DNA from: DASRDU01 sp035560235
Lineage (GTDB): Bacteria; Acidobacteriota; Blastocatellia; RBC074
DNA length: 64,000 nucleotides
Assembly (NCBI GenBank): GCA_035560235.1
Contig: DATMAG010000106.1
Coordinates: forward strand, 1 to 64,000
Direction: 5' to 3'
A program made the translations under genes and the position numbers. The notes under the pieces were generated by a model. It ran no database searches and was not told where the DNA came from. It saw nothing but the letters and a program-made list of their open reading frames with translations. Positions 35,228-43,511 of the stretch are shown piece after piece; position 1 is the first letter of the stretch; each line of letters begins with the position of its first letter.

Positions 35228-36472
35228 TCAGTTTCTCGTGAGAGCAATGATCGGATCGAGTCTGGCGGCCTTGAAGGCCGGATAGATTCCGGCAATCATC
35301 CCGATACCGCCCGAAACAGCCAGCGACAGCAGGATGTAACCAAAGGTAATCACCATCGGAATGGGCGTGGTCGTGCTGACAAGCGCCGAAATGCCCGCAG
35401 CCAGCAGCAGCCCGAGGACGCCGCCGACGGATGAGAGCAGCGACGATTCAATCAGAAACTGCAGCAGAATCTGGCTGCGACGCGCGCCGACGGCCTTGCG
35501 CAGGCCGATTTCAAAGGTGCGTTCGGTGACGCTGACCAGCATAATGTTCATCACTACAATCCCGCCGACAATCAGCGAAAGCAGCGTGATCGGCGTGACC
35601 ACCATGGCAATCGCCCCGGTAAACCGATCCACCTGACCCTTGACCTCATCGGTGTTGACAAGACCGAAATCGTCCTCGGCTTCACCAATCAGTTTGTGCC
35701 GGTTGCGCATGACCATGCGTGCCTGCTCCATCGCGGCCTGAAACTGTTCGGGTTGATTGGCCTTGCCGTGCAGCTGAATGCTCATCCGGCGTCCGAAGAG
35801 ATGACCGAAGGTGCTGATCGGGAGATAGAGGTGATTGTCGAGCGAGCTGCCGAACATCGAGCCGCGCTTCGCTTCGACGCCGATGATTCTGAGCGGGATG
35901 CCGTTGACCTTGAGTTCCTGGCCGACGGGATTCTGGCCCTGAAAGAACTTCTCACGCACATCCATGCCAAGGACACAGACGAGCGCGGAATGTTCGACTT
36001 CGTTCTGACTGAGAAAGCGGCCTTCAGCGATCTCCTTGTTTTCGATCTCGCCCATATTGGCCGTGACTCCGGAGATCTGAGTGCCGAAGATTTCCTGTCC
36101 CCTGTGTTCGAGCCTGAGCTGTGTGTTGACCTGCGCGCCGACTTCCGAGCAGATGGTGCAGTGTTCGGCCAGCCACTCGTAATCATCCAGATAAAGCCGC
36201 TTGTTGCGCTTCATCATCTTTTCCCACTGCTCTTCGCTCAGTCTGCCGCTCACCGCGATGCGCGCCATCATAAAATGATTGACGCCGAGTATCCTGCCAA
36301 TCGTCGTCAGCACATATGAATTGAATCCGCTGATCGAAGCGCCGACCACGACGACCGAAGCCACGCCGATAATGATGCCGATCAGTGTCAGGAACGACCG
36401 CAGTTTGTGCGCCACGATGGCCTGCACGGCCAGCCTGAAGGCATCCAGATAAAATGAAAAATATGCTCGCAT
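35228..36472 (-). CDS. MacB/FtsX-type ABC transporter permease 2
   Basis: 414 residues from ATG 36472, preceded by GGGAG. Same architecture as the next gene: helix 1 in RSFLTLIGIIIGVASVVVVG, MacB periplasmic domain, then LIVGGIVVMNIMLVSVTERT and FEIGLRKAVGARRSQILLQF. The two proteins are clear paralogues and probably form the heterodimeric membrane part of one exporter. The N-terminus is shorter than in permease 1. The first periplasmic region contains a Cys pair (HCTICSEVG) that could form a disulfide. Confidence 0.92.
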   Translation of the reverse strand: MRAYFSFYLDAFRLAVQAIVAHKLRSFLTLIGIIIGVASVVVVGASISGFNSYVLTTIGRILGVNHFMMARIAVSGRLSEEQWEKMMKRNKRLYLDDYEWLAEHCTICSEVGAQVNTQLRLEHRGQEIFGTQISGVTANMGEIENKEIAEGRFLSQNEVEHSALVCVLGMDVREKFFQGQNPVGQELKVNGIPLRIIGVEAKRGSMFGSSLDNHLYLPISTFGHLFGRRMSIQLHGKANQPEQFQAAMEQARMVMRNRHKLIGEAEDDFGLVNTDEVKGQVDRFTGAIAMVVTPITLLSLIVGGIVVMNIMLVSVTERTFEIGLRKAVGARRSQILLQFLIESSLLSSVGGVLGLLLAAGISALVSTTTPIPMVITFGYILLSLAVSGGIGMIAGIYPAFKAARLDPIIALTRN

Positions 36473-36660
36473 AATGCTCCCGGTTCGCTGGAATGATGAA
36501 CTGCTCAGGGCGCACTGAACCATGTGTTACGCCTCGCTCGCCATTCAGGTTCGCGCTTAATTCACGCACCAGAGAGAACCATCATCTCCATTGAGAGAAA
36601 CGCAGCAGCGCGGGAGCCATTAACAGAACAGAAAAAATCATCGGCAGGAAGAGAGCAAAA

Positions 36661-36888
36661 TTATTGGATGGAGATTCGTCTGAAATGGAAATGCTGAAAA
36701 GCGGAAGCTGAGCTGTGCGCGAGTCTCGTTCCGGCGCTGAGCCGCTCCGGCGCCGGATTCAGCGCGGCTTCAGTCCGGGCCTGAAACTCAGGCGGCAATT
36801 CATCCGGCACGATTGATGAACGATACGATTCATCCTTCCATCCGGTCGGATCATCAGCAGCCTCGTTCTTTTCCGGTAATTCTTCCAT
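36661..36888 (-). CDS. Small acidic hypothetical protein
   Basis: 75 residues from ATG 36888, which has a strong GAGGGG 7 bases upstream. The N-terminal half is acidic (MEELPEKNEAADDPTGWKDE) and contains VPDELPPEFQARTEAALNP; the C-terminus is polar with a final HFHFRRISIQ. No membrane segment, no recognised domain. It follows the palindromic element downstream of the yjbQ-like gene. The good ribosome-binding site and biased composition support it as real, but it is otherwise an orphan. Confidence 0.5.
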   Translation of the reverse strand: MEELPEKNEAADDPTGWKDESYRSSIVPDELPPEFQARTEAALNPAPERLSAGTRLAHSSASAFQHFHFRRISIQ

Positions 36889-36936
36889 GTCATCCCCTCT
36901 GGTTATGTGTCCGCTCCCGCCCAGGAACGCGAGCAT

Positions 36937-37051
36937 CAATCCTGGGAGCGCGAGCGTCCTCGCTCGCCTGACTTATGCCAGAGAACTGATGAAATCCAAA
37001 GCGTCCTTCTTGCAAGACAGGCGAGCGAGGACGCTCGCGCTCCCAGGATTG
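36937..37051. repeat. 115-bp element with 34-bp perfect inverted repeats
   Basis: Arms at 36937-36970 and 37018-37051 match at all 34 positions (core CCTGGGAGCGCGAGCGTCCT), 47-bp centre. Each arm also has internal symmetry (GCGAG...CTCGC). It lies 7 bp after the YjbQ-like stop. Confidence 0.9.
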
Positions 37052-37058
37052 TCTGCGG

Positions 37059-37550
37059 TCACTCAGTCTGGCCCATCAGCATGACTGAAACGGTTCGTTC
37101 ACGCGCACAGTCCAGTTCGACGAAAAAGAGCCGCTGCCAGCGACCCAGTTCGGGCCTGCCGCCGACGATGTTCAGGGTTTCCGAAGAGCGCAGAAACAGC
37201 GCCTTGCAGTGCGCGTGTCCGTTCGGCTTCTCGTCCGGCGTCAGGTTGGCCGTGCGAATGCTGAAGTCATCGTGCCGGTAAGCCACGCTGCGCGGGGCCA
37301 TCTGTTCGAGCGTGCGTCTGAGGTCTTCAAGCAGCAGCGGCTCATCCTCATTGACGATGATGGCCGCAGTCGTGTGCTGCGTCTGCACGTTGACCATTCC
37401 GTGACTGATGCCTGAGGACTGCACCAGAGCGATGATTTCATCCGTCAGATCAATGAACTCGAGACACTCCTGAGTCTCAAGGCGAATCAGATGATGAATG
37501 GTCTGAAACAATGTCGGCGCAGGCCGCCTGACTGGAAAACGGATCAGCAT
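37059..37550 (-). CDS. YjbQ/UPF0047 family protein
   Basis: 163 residues from ATG 37550 with AGGAG 8 bases upstream. Conserved motifs are QTQHTTAAIIVNEDEPLLLED, here shown only as its core HTTAAIIVNEDEPLLL, plus GHAHCKALFL and GRWQRLFFVELD. The histidines and Glu/Asp form a metal-binding pocket. Some members have weak secondary thiamine-phosphate synthase activity; the physiological role is unknown. Last gene of the operon that starts at the promoter at 39744-39771. Confidence 0.9.
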   Translation of the reverse strand: MLIRFPVRRPAPTLFQTIHHLIRLETQECLEFIDLTDEIIALVQSSGISHGMVNVQTQHTTAAIIVNEDEPLLLEDLRRTLEQMAPRSVAYRHDDFSIRTANLTPDEKPNGHAHCKALFLRSSETLNIVGGRPELGRWQRLFFVELDCARERTVSVMLMGQTE

Positions 37551-37579
37551 ACTGATGACTCCTGTGCAATGACTGCGGT

Positions 37580-37930
37580 TCAGAAAGCTTCGGCAGCGCG
37601 GCGAAGGAGCGCTCCGGCATAAGCGCCGATGAAGGCCGGAATCAGCGCCAGAAATGAAGCGAAAACATTCGGCTCGACCGGATACGACGGCGGATAACCG
37701 AGCGCGCGTCTGACCAGATGCGTCGCCGGAACTCCGCAGCCGATGAGCAAAGCCCAGCGCCACGCGCCCGCCGGATGAATAAAACCGGGCAGGCCGGTCG
37801 CCGCGAGCAGCAGCAGCACGATGCCCTGCACTTCACTGGCCCGCTGATCCAGATATCCTATCACCAGCCCGGCGAGCAGACAGACGCCGACGCACAACCA
37901 CGCATTGATTTTCAGATTCAGCAGATTCAT
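37580..37930 (-). CDS. Small integral membrane protein
   Basis: 116 residues from ATG 37930 (AGGAG upstream). Three hydrophobic helices are likely: AWLCVGVCLLAGLVIGYL, GIVLLLLAATGLPGFI and ASFLALIPAFIGAYAGALL. It is located between uppS and the YjbQ-like gene, 16 bp from uppS, where many bacteria have cdsA; it is too short and lacks the CdsA signature, so it is not that enzyme. Function unknown. Confidence 0.7.
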   Translation of the reverse strand: MNLLNLKINAWLCVGVCLLAGLVIGYLDQRASEVQGIVLLLLAATGLPGFIHPAGAWRWALLIGCGVPATHLVRRALGYPPSYPVEPNVFASFLALIPAFIGAYAGALLRRAAEAF

Positions 37931-37946
37931 GCGTTGCCGCTCCTGG

Positions 37947-38681
37947 TTATCCCGCCACGGCTTCCTCGATTCGTCCGAAACGGCGGTCGCGCGAACGGAA
38001 CTCGCTGATGGCTGCCTCAAGGTCGCTCCTGCCGAAATCGGGCCAGAGCGTTTTCGTAAAGACCAGTTCGGCGTAAGCGCATTCCCACAGGAGAAAATCG
38101 CTCAGCCGCTGTTCGCCGCTCGTGCGAATCAGCAGATCAACCTCCGGTGACGGTTCACGCTCGTGATTTGCCGCGCCGAGCAGCCGCGCAAACTCCTCGC
38201 GCGTCGGCGCTGAGTGCGGCGATACTCCGGCCGCGGCAGCGAGGATCGCTTCGCGCGCTGAGTAATCAACCGCAATTCTCAGATGCAGCCGGTCGCAGCG
38301 CGCCGTCAGCGCTTCGGCGGTTTCAATGCCCATCCGCAGCGAACGCGCCAGCCGGTCGCGCCGCCCGATCACGCTCAGCCGGATGCCGTTCGTCACGCAG
38401 TTGCGCGTTTCGCGCGAAAGATAAGTTCGCAGCAGTTTCATCAGTTCGCTGACCTCGTGCGGCGGGCGCTGCCAGTTGTCAGCGGAGAAGGCGAACAGCG
38501 AGAGCGTCGTGATCCCCAGTTCCGGCGCGGCTTCGACGGTGCGGCGCACGGCATCGGCTCCGGCCCGGTGTCCGGCGGTGCGCGGCAACCCGCGCCGCGT
38601 CGCCCAGCGTCCGTTGCCATCCATGATGATGGCGGTGTGAATTCCCGGCTTTTCGTATTTCTGCAAACTGCTTTGCTCCAT
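37947..38681 (-). CDS. uppS: Isoprenyl transferase (undecaprenyl diphosphate synthase)
   Basis: 244 residues from ATG 38681 with GAGG upstream. The cis-prenyltransferase makes the C55 lipid carrier for peptidoglycan and O-antigen. Signatures: IIMDGNGRWATRRGLPR (catalytic Asp), GHRAGADAVRRTV, SLFAFSADNWQRP and the C-terminal diphosphate/Mg site RTSGEQRLSDFLLWECAYAE. SADNW replaces the usual STENW and SDF the usual SNF, both conservative. Cytoplasmic. Fourth-to-last gene in a compact operon of membrane and regulatory genes. Confidence 0.95.
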   Translation of the reverse strand: MEQSSLQKYEKPGIHTAIIMDGNGRWATRRGLPRTAGHRAGADAVRRTVEAAPELGITTLSLFAFSADNWQRPPHEVSELMKLLRTYLSRETRNCVTNGIRLSVIGRRDRLARSLRMGIETAEALTARCDRLHLRIAVDYSAREAILAAAAGVSPHSAPTREEFARLLGAANHEREPSPEVDLLIRTSGEQRLSDFLLWECAYAELVFTKTLWPDFGRSDLEAAISEFRSRDRRFGRIEEAVAG

Positions 38682-38734
38682 AAAGTGAGACCTCAAAAAT
38701 AACAGCGTCTGATGACGCTTCGTGATCGGGCGGC

Positions 38735-39127
38735 CTATCTGCCGCGTGTAGCCTTGATGATTGATTCCATATGACTCAGATAAGCTTCCAGCGCGCGGCG
38801 CCCCGCGGCGGTCAGGCTGTATTCGGTTTTCGGGATGCGGCCATCGAACGATTTGATGCATTTGATGTATTCGGCTTCTTCCAGTTTGCGCGCGTGCACA
38901 CTGAGGTTTCCGTCGGTGGTGTTGAGCAGCGCTTTCAGATCATTGAAGGTCAGCGAATCATTGACCGCGAGCGCGCTGACAATGGCCAGCCTGGCGCGTT
39001 CGTGAATCAGGCGGTCAAGTTCGGTTGAGCGCGCCGCCGTCTGTTCAGCCACGACGAGGTTGCGTGCGCCCTTCGCTTCTGCGGCAGGCCGGGCGCGATC
39101 CTTTCTGAGAGTGTTCTGTTTAGCCAC
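38735..39127 (-). CDS. Winged-helix transcriptional regulator
   Basis: 130 residues from GTG 39127, which has GAGGA 6 bases upstream and overlaps the stop of the previous gene by 8 bp. The winged helix runs about 40-120: LIHERARLAIVSALAVNDSL, FNDLKALLNTTDGNLSVHAR (recognition helix) and the wing TEYSLTAAGRRALEAYL. It resembles the PF13601 winged-helix group that often sits with a small membrane protein. The N-terminus is basic and probably disordered. Likely target: this operon's own promoter. Confidence 0.87.
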   Translation of the reverse strand: MAKQNTLRKDRARPAAEAKGARNLVVAEQTAARSTELDRLIHERARLAIVSALAVNDSLTFNDLKALLNTTDGNLSVHARKLEEAEYIKCIKSFDGRIPKTEYSLTAAGRRALEAYLSHMESIIKATRGR

Positions 39128-39734
39128 CGTACTTCCTCGCAATAATCAGTCCGAACACGATATGCAGGCCGCCGAATCCGGCAGCCATCAGCCAGTCACT
39201 CGCGGCGGGCAGAACGAACAGCGCTACGGTTCCAAGCAGCATAAAGACTGCGCCCATCACCGGCACGACTCTGACCGAAAACGCGCCGCCCGTCACCACG
39301 CCCGCGCCGTACAACAGCAGCCACATCCCCGGAATGCTCCCGGGCAGTTTCGCGCGAAACAGCAGCGCCGTCAGCAGCGCTGCCGCCAGCCAGGGCGGCG
39401 TCAGGCTGAGGACAAACTTGCGCGCCGGACGTGACACGAGCGACTCATTCGCCGCGCGCGCCTTGCGGCTGATGGTGACGGCAGAGATCACCAGCGCAAC
39501 CGCGGCTTCAATTATCCAGACCTGAAGCCACCCGCTGAACCCGTTCCGGCGCGCAGCCAGCCAGGCTGCCGCAAGCGCCGTCAGGCCGATGACAACCATT
39601 CCCCGGCCCGGCACGGCGGTAAATGATGAAGCGCGCTCCATCGTTTCGCGGATGAAGCGCAGATTGTCCATCGCGCGGTCGTGCAGCGCGGGCGGTTCGA
39701 CAGGCTGTGAGCGCATGGGCGCAGGTGAACTCAT
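39120..39734 (-). CDS. Membrane protein paired with the winged-helix regulator
   Basis: 204 residues with about five hydrophobic segments (MVVIGLTALAAAWLAA, WIIEAAVALVISAVTI, WLAAALLTALLFRA, MWLLLYGAGVVTGGAF and a C-terminal pair). N-terminal 40 residues are cytoplasmic and contain an amphipathic stretch. No enzyme motif. The pair membrane protein plus winged-helix regulator, with overlapping genes, is recurrent in Acidobacteria; the membrane protein may sense and signal to the regulator, which is inference. Start ATG 39734 has no Shine-Dalgarno, and the promoter places transcription start next to the ATG. Confidence 0.8.
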   Translation of the reverse strand: MSSPAPMRSQPVEPPALHDRAMDNLRFIRETMERASSFTAVPGRGMVVIGLTALAAAWLAARRNGFSGWLQVWIIEAAVALVISAVTISRKARAANESLVSRPARKFVLSLTPPWLAAALLTALLFRAKLPGSIPGMWLLLYGAGVVTGGAFSVRVVPVMGAVFMLLGTVALFVLPAASDWLMAAGFGGLHIVFGLIIARKYGG

Positions 39735-39743
39735 AACGACGGC

Positions 39744-39771
39744 ATCTTACCGCTGTTCCAGTTACTGTCAA
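39744..39771 (-). promoter_or_regulatory. Sigma-70 promoter, probably leaderless transcript
   Basis: On the minus strand: TTGACA (39771-39766), 16-bp spacer, TAAGAT (39749-39744). The start would be at about 39737, only a few bases before the ATG at 39734, so the mRNA would lack a leader. Absence of a Shine-Dalgarno sequence agrees. Confidence 0.6.
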
Positions 39772-39779
39772 GTACTTTT

Positions 39780-40067
39780 TCAGGCAAAGTGCATTCCCCC
39801 TCCCCTCGATTTCCGAGTCGGCGGCAGCAGCACGGTGAAGCTTGTGCCCGCATCCTGACCAGCGCTCTCAGCCCTGACCGTGCCGCCGTGCATTTCGGTC
39901 AGATGCCGGACAATCGCCAGCCCCAGTCCCGGCCCGCCGTGACGCCGCGTGATCGAACGGTCAGCCTGGCTGAAGCGGTCGAACTCGCAGGGCAGAAACT
40001 CCGGCGCAATGCCCTGCCCTGTATCGCCAATAAACTCGCGCAGCAGCAAAACTGTCGCTTGCTTCAT
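39780..40067 (-). pseudogene. Histidine kinase ATPase-domain fragment
   Basis: A 95-codon frame whose residues 14-87 are the second half of a HATPase_c domain: GDTGQGIAPEFLPCEFDRFS, then GGPGLGLAIVRHLTEMHGGT and FTVLLP. Phosphoacceptor His, N box and all sensor domains are missing and do not occur upstream. It resembles the ATPase of the hybrid kinase at 11925-13898 at most positions. Residues 1-13 do not align and may be recruited sequence. I infer a decayed remnant of a paralogous kinase. Confidence 0.7.
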
Positions 40068-40260
40068 TGATCCGGTTTGGCCATAATCGCCGCGCTGCCG
40101 CAGAGCAGAGTCATCATCAATGAAATGCCCTGATCATTACGCGACCAGCCGCTTCGGACAGATGCTGTGTGTCAGTCTGCCCGGTCGGCCTCTTTGAGCA
40201 TCATCAGGTGCCCCCTTCGAACCATTAACCAGGATCATCAACCATTCCGGCAAATCACCG

Positions 40261-41850
40261 ATGAATTCAGGATCAGTCAACCAGTACTTTCAATATTCCC
40301 CGAGTCCTGCTCAGAACCCTGGCAATTGCGTGCGACTCATTACCGGACTGCTGCTCATTGCCACAGTCAGTCTCAGCCTCGCCTGCAAGCGCCAGGCAAA
40401 ATCAGATGAACTGACGATGGTGATTGAAAAGAAGATCACCACGCTCGACCCGCGCGTCAGCACCGATTCCGCTGACGAACGCCTGCGGCAACTGCTTTTC
40501 AACGGCCTGACGAAAAAGAACAGTCAGTTCGAACCGGTCGGCGACCTGGCTGAAAGTTTCGAGGCCGCGCCCGACTACAAGACCTTTACCTTCAAGCTGC
40601 GCCAGGGCGTCAGATTTCACGATGGCAAACCGCTCACCTCACGCGATGCCAAATACACCTTTGAATCCACGCTCGACAAAAGCTTTCAGTCCGGCAAGAA
40701 GGTCGAACTCGCTGACAAAATTGATTTCATCGAAGCGCCCGACCCGCAGACGCTGATCTTCCGCTGCAGGGTTCCGGTGCCCGGCCTCGCCAACATCATT
40801 CTGCCCATCGGCATCATTCCCGAAGGCTCAGGCTCGCAGCAGTCAAAAAATCCCGTCGGCACCGGCCCGTTCAGGTTCGTCAGCTACACGCAGGATCAGG
40901 AGGTCGTCCTCACCGCCAGCGAAAACTATTTCGATGGTCGCCCGTCATTCAACACGCTGCGCATTCGCATCGTGCCCGACAACTCAACGCGCGAAAGCGA
41001 ACTGCGCAAGGGTTCGGCTGACCTCTCCATCAATGCCGACTTCGATCCCGTCACCGTCGAAGCCTTGCAGAAAGCTCCGGGCGTCAAAGTCACGCTCAGT
41101 GACGGAACCAATGTCACGCATCTCGCCTTGAACATGAACGATCCGATTCTGAAGGATCAGCGCGTGCGCCAGGCGATTGCTTACGCGATTGACCGCGAAG
41201 CGATCATCCGCGACCTGCTGCGCGGCCAGGCCAGACCTGCCACGAGCGTGCTGCCGCCGTCGCAGTGGGCCTTTGAACCGAACGTGACTGTGTACAACCA
41301 CGATCCTGAAAAGGCGAAGCAGTTGCTCGATGCCGCCGGACGCAAAGCTGAAGGCGACAAGCCGCGCTTCAAAATGACGCTCAAGACGCGCACTGTTTCG
41401 CTTTCGCGCAAGGTGGCCGAAGTCATGCAGGAACAGTTGCGCCGCGTCGGCATCGAGCTTGAAATCCAGTCGGTCGAGCCGCAGAAGTTCACGCAGGACG
41501 TGACCGACGGCAACTTTCAGATGTATCTGAACACGCTCGTCGGCGGCAATCAGAGTACCGATATTTTCCGCTACGCCTTCCATTCGCAGTCCGTCCCGAA
41601 GAATGGTCAGAACCGCATGCGCTATAACAATCCGAAGGTGGACAAGCTGCTCGATGAATCCGCGCTCGCCCCGCGCGACCGGCAGAAGCAGATCTTTTCG
41701 GAAGTGCAAAAGACGCTGGCCGACGAACTGCCGATGATTTATCTGTGGTATCCGTCAACCATCGTCGTCGCCCGCGACCGCGTGACCGGACTCACGCTCG
41801 ATCCGTCAGGCGACTGGAGCGCAATTCGCAACGTGAAGCTGAGTCAGTAG
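40261..41850 (+). CDS. Peptide/solute-binding lipoprotein of an ABC transporter (SBP_bac_5)
   Basis: 529 residues with ATG 40261; GTG 40330 would give a more conventional signal peptide (VRLITGLLLIATVSLSLAC), with the lipobox Cys at residue 19 of that shorter form. The body is the DppA/OppA-type fold: LTMVIEKKITTLDPRVSTDS, FKLRQGVRFHDGKPLTSRDA, GTGPFRFVSYTQDQEVVL, VRQAIAYAIDREAIIRDLL and the hinge at MYLNTLVGGNQSTDIFR. It captures peptides or similar solutes in the periplasm. No permease or ATPase genes follow, so it is an orphan here. Confidence 0.92.
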   Translation: MNSGSVNQYFQYSPSPAQNPGNCVRLITGLLLIATVSLSLACKRQAKSDELTMVIEKKITTLDPRVSTDSADERLRQLLFNGLTKKNSQFEPVGDLAESFEAAPDYKTFTFKLRQGVRFHDGKPLTSRDAKYTFESTLDKSFQSGKKVELADKIDFIEAPDPQTLIFRCRVPVPGLANIILPIGIIPEGSGSQQSKNPVGTGPFRFVSYTQDQEVVLTASENYFDGRPSFNTLRIRIVPDNSTRESELRKGSADLSINADFDPVTVEALQKAPGVKVTLSDGTNVTHLALNMNDPILKDQRVRQAIAYAIDREAIIRDLLRGQARPATSVLPPSQWAFEPNVTVYNHDPEKAKQLLDAAGRKAEGDKPRFKMTLKTRTVSLSRKVAEVMQEQLRRVGIELEIQSVEPQKFTQDVTDGNFQMYLNTLVGGNQSTDIFRYAFHSQSVPKNGQNRMRYNNPKVDKLLDESALAPRDRQKQIFSEVQKTLADELPMIYLWYPSTIVVARDRVTGLTLDPSGDWSAIRNVKLSQ

Positions 41851-41855
41851 AATTT

Positions 41856-41876
41856 CGACAGGCTGCCAGCCTGTCG
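41856..41876. terminator. Hairpin after the solute-binding protein
   Basis: CGACAGGCT and AGCCTGTCG flank a 3-base centre, 5 bp after the stop codon. No U-tract. The related CAGCCTGTCGC recurs near 41944. Confidence 0.55.
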
Positions 41877-41990
41877 TCTGATGCTGCAACAGCAGGATCG
41901 CTTTGACTGCAACATTGGCCGTTGGAGCAGCGGCAGGCGCATCAGCCTGTCGCACAATCAGTCTGCCCCCTAACCGCTGAAAGGAGCCTT

Positions 41991-43448
41991 ATGCAACCAC
42001 AGCCCGGAGCCAGAGAAGCGCAGATCGGAATGATCGGACTTGCCGTGATGGGTGAAAATCTCGCGCTCAACATTGCGCGCAACGGCTTCCCGATTGCCGT
42101 TTTCAACCGCGACACAACCAAAGTTGACAAGTTCCTCGACCGCGCAAAGGAACACGCCGAAGGCAAGGAGGTCATCGGCACCTACTCGATTGAGGAGTTC
42201 GTCAAATCACTTGCCCGCCCGCGCAAAATCGTGCTGCTCGTCAAGGCCGGCGACGCCGTTGATGCGGTCATCAATCAGCTCAGGCCGCTGCTCGACGAGG
42301 GAGACATCATCATTGACGGCGGCAATTCCTACTTCCCTGACACGCAGCGGCGCGAAAAGGCGCTCAAAGCCGAAGGCCTCAGGTTCATCGGCTCCGGCGT
42401 GTCGGGCGGCGAATCGGGCGCGCTCTGGGGGCCGTCGCTGATGCCCGGCGGCGACCGCGAAGCCTATGAACAGATTCGCCCGATCTGGGAAGCCATCGCC
42501 GCAAAGGTTGATGACGGGCCGTGCGTGACCTATGTCGGCCCGGACGGCGCAGGCCATTTCGTCAAGATGGTGCACAACGGCATCGAGTACGGCGATATGC
42601 AACTGATCGCCGAAGCCTACGACATTCTGCGCAACGTTGCCGGACTCAAAGCTGCCGAACTGGCCGACGTCTTTGCGGAATGGAACGCCGGATCGCTGCA
42701 ATCGTTCCTGATCGAAATCACCGCGAAGATTTTCACCGCGACTGATCCCGTCACCGGCAATCCGCTGGTGGACATGATTCTCGACAAGGCGGGGCAGAAA
42801 GGCACGGGCAAGTGGACATCGCAGGTCGCGCTTGATCTGGGCGTCGTGATTCCGACAATCAATGCTTCGATTGATGGCCGCGTGCTGTCATCCATGAAAA
42901 ACGAGCGCGTCGAGGCCAGTAAACAACTGCCCGGCCCGACTGTCGGCGCTTACAGCGGCGACAAAAAGGAATTGATTGACGCCGTGCGCGACGCGCTTTA
43001 TGCGAGCAAGATCTGTTCATACGCGCAGGGCATGAATCTGATTCGCGCCGGATCGGAGAAATGGAACTGGAACATCAACCTCGGTGAACTGAGCCGCATC
43101 TGGAAAGGCGGCTGCATCATTCGCGCGCAGTTCCTGGACAAGATCAAGCAGGCCTATCAGCGGCGCGCCGATCTGCCGAACCTGCTGCTCGATCCTGATT
43201 TCAAGGCGTGGGTGCTGGAAGCGCAGCCGCGCTGGCGACAGGCCGTCACGACCGCGCAGAGCGCAGGCATTCCGGTTCCGGCGATGTCAGCGAGCCTTGC
43301 GTACTTCGATATGTACCGCACGGCAAATCTGCCGCTCAATCTGACTCAGGCGCAGCGCGACTTCTTCGGCTCACACACGTATGAGAGAATTGATCAGCCC
43401 GAAGCCGGGTTTATTCATACCGAGTGGGAAGAGCTGGTGAAGAAATAG
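41991..43448 (+). CDS. gnd: 6-phosphogluconate dehydrogenase, decarboxylating
   Basis: 485 residues from ATG 41991 with AAGGAG 4 bases before. Oxidises 6-phosphogluconate to ribulose 5-phosphate with NADP. N-terminal Rossmann motif IGMIGLAVMGENLALNIARN, substrate motifs GDIIIDGGNSYFPDTQRR, SGVSGGESGALWGPSLMPGG, catalytic Lys/Asn in GHFVKMVHNGIEYGDMQLI, and the C-terminal helical domain with GTGKWTSQVALDLGV. Length matches the long NADP enzyme. First of the plus-strand pentose phosphate cluster gnd, zwf, opcA, glk, interrupted by the HNH pair. Confidence 0.96.
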   Translation: MQPQPGAREAQIGMIGLAVMGENLALNIARNGFPIAVFNRDTTKVDKFLDRAKEHAEGKEVIGTYSIEEFVKSLARPRKIVLLVKAGDAVDAVINQLRPLLDEGDIIIDGGNSYFPDTQRREKALKAEGLRFIGSGVSGGESGALWGPSLMPGGDREAYEQIRPIWEAIAAKVDDGPCVTYVGPDGAGHFVKMVHNGIEYGDMQLIAEAYDILRNVAGLKAAELADVFAEWNAGSLQSFLIEITAKIFTATDPVTGNPLVDMILDKAGQKGTGKWTSQVALDLGVVIPTINASIDGRVLSSMKNERVEASKQLPGPTVGAYSGDKKELIDAVRDALYASKICSYAQGMNLIRAGSEKWNWNINLGELSRIWKGGCIIRAQFLDKIKQAYQRRADLPNLLLDPDFKAWVLEAQPRWRQAVTTAQSAGIPVPAMSASLAYFDMYRTANLPLNLTQAQRDFFGSHTYERIDQPEAGFIHTEWEELVKK

Positions 43449-43456
43449 AATCACTT

Positions 43457-43492
43457 TGTCAGTTGCCGGTATCATCTGACCGGCAACTGACA
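43457..43492. terminator. 14-bp perfect hairpin after gnd
   Basis: TGTCAGTTGCCGGT and ACCGGCAACTGACA flank an 8-base loop, 8 bp after the gnd stop. It separates gnd from the HNH pair, so the pair may have its own promoter or depend on read-through. Confidence 0.65.
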
Positions 43493-43511
43493 ATTCCTGT
43501 GAAAGAAGCTT

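Noticed and set aside
37580..37930. Phosphatidate cytidylyltransferase CdsA next to uppS
   Set aside because: Only 116 residues and no CdsA signature.
40068..40260. Continuation of the kinase fragment upstream
   Set aside because: No frame shows N-box or His-box residues, so the fragment cannot be extended.
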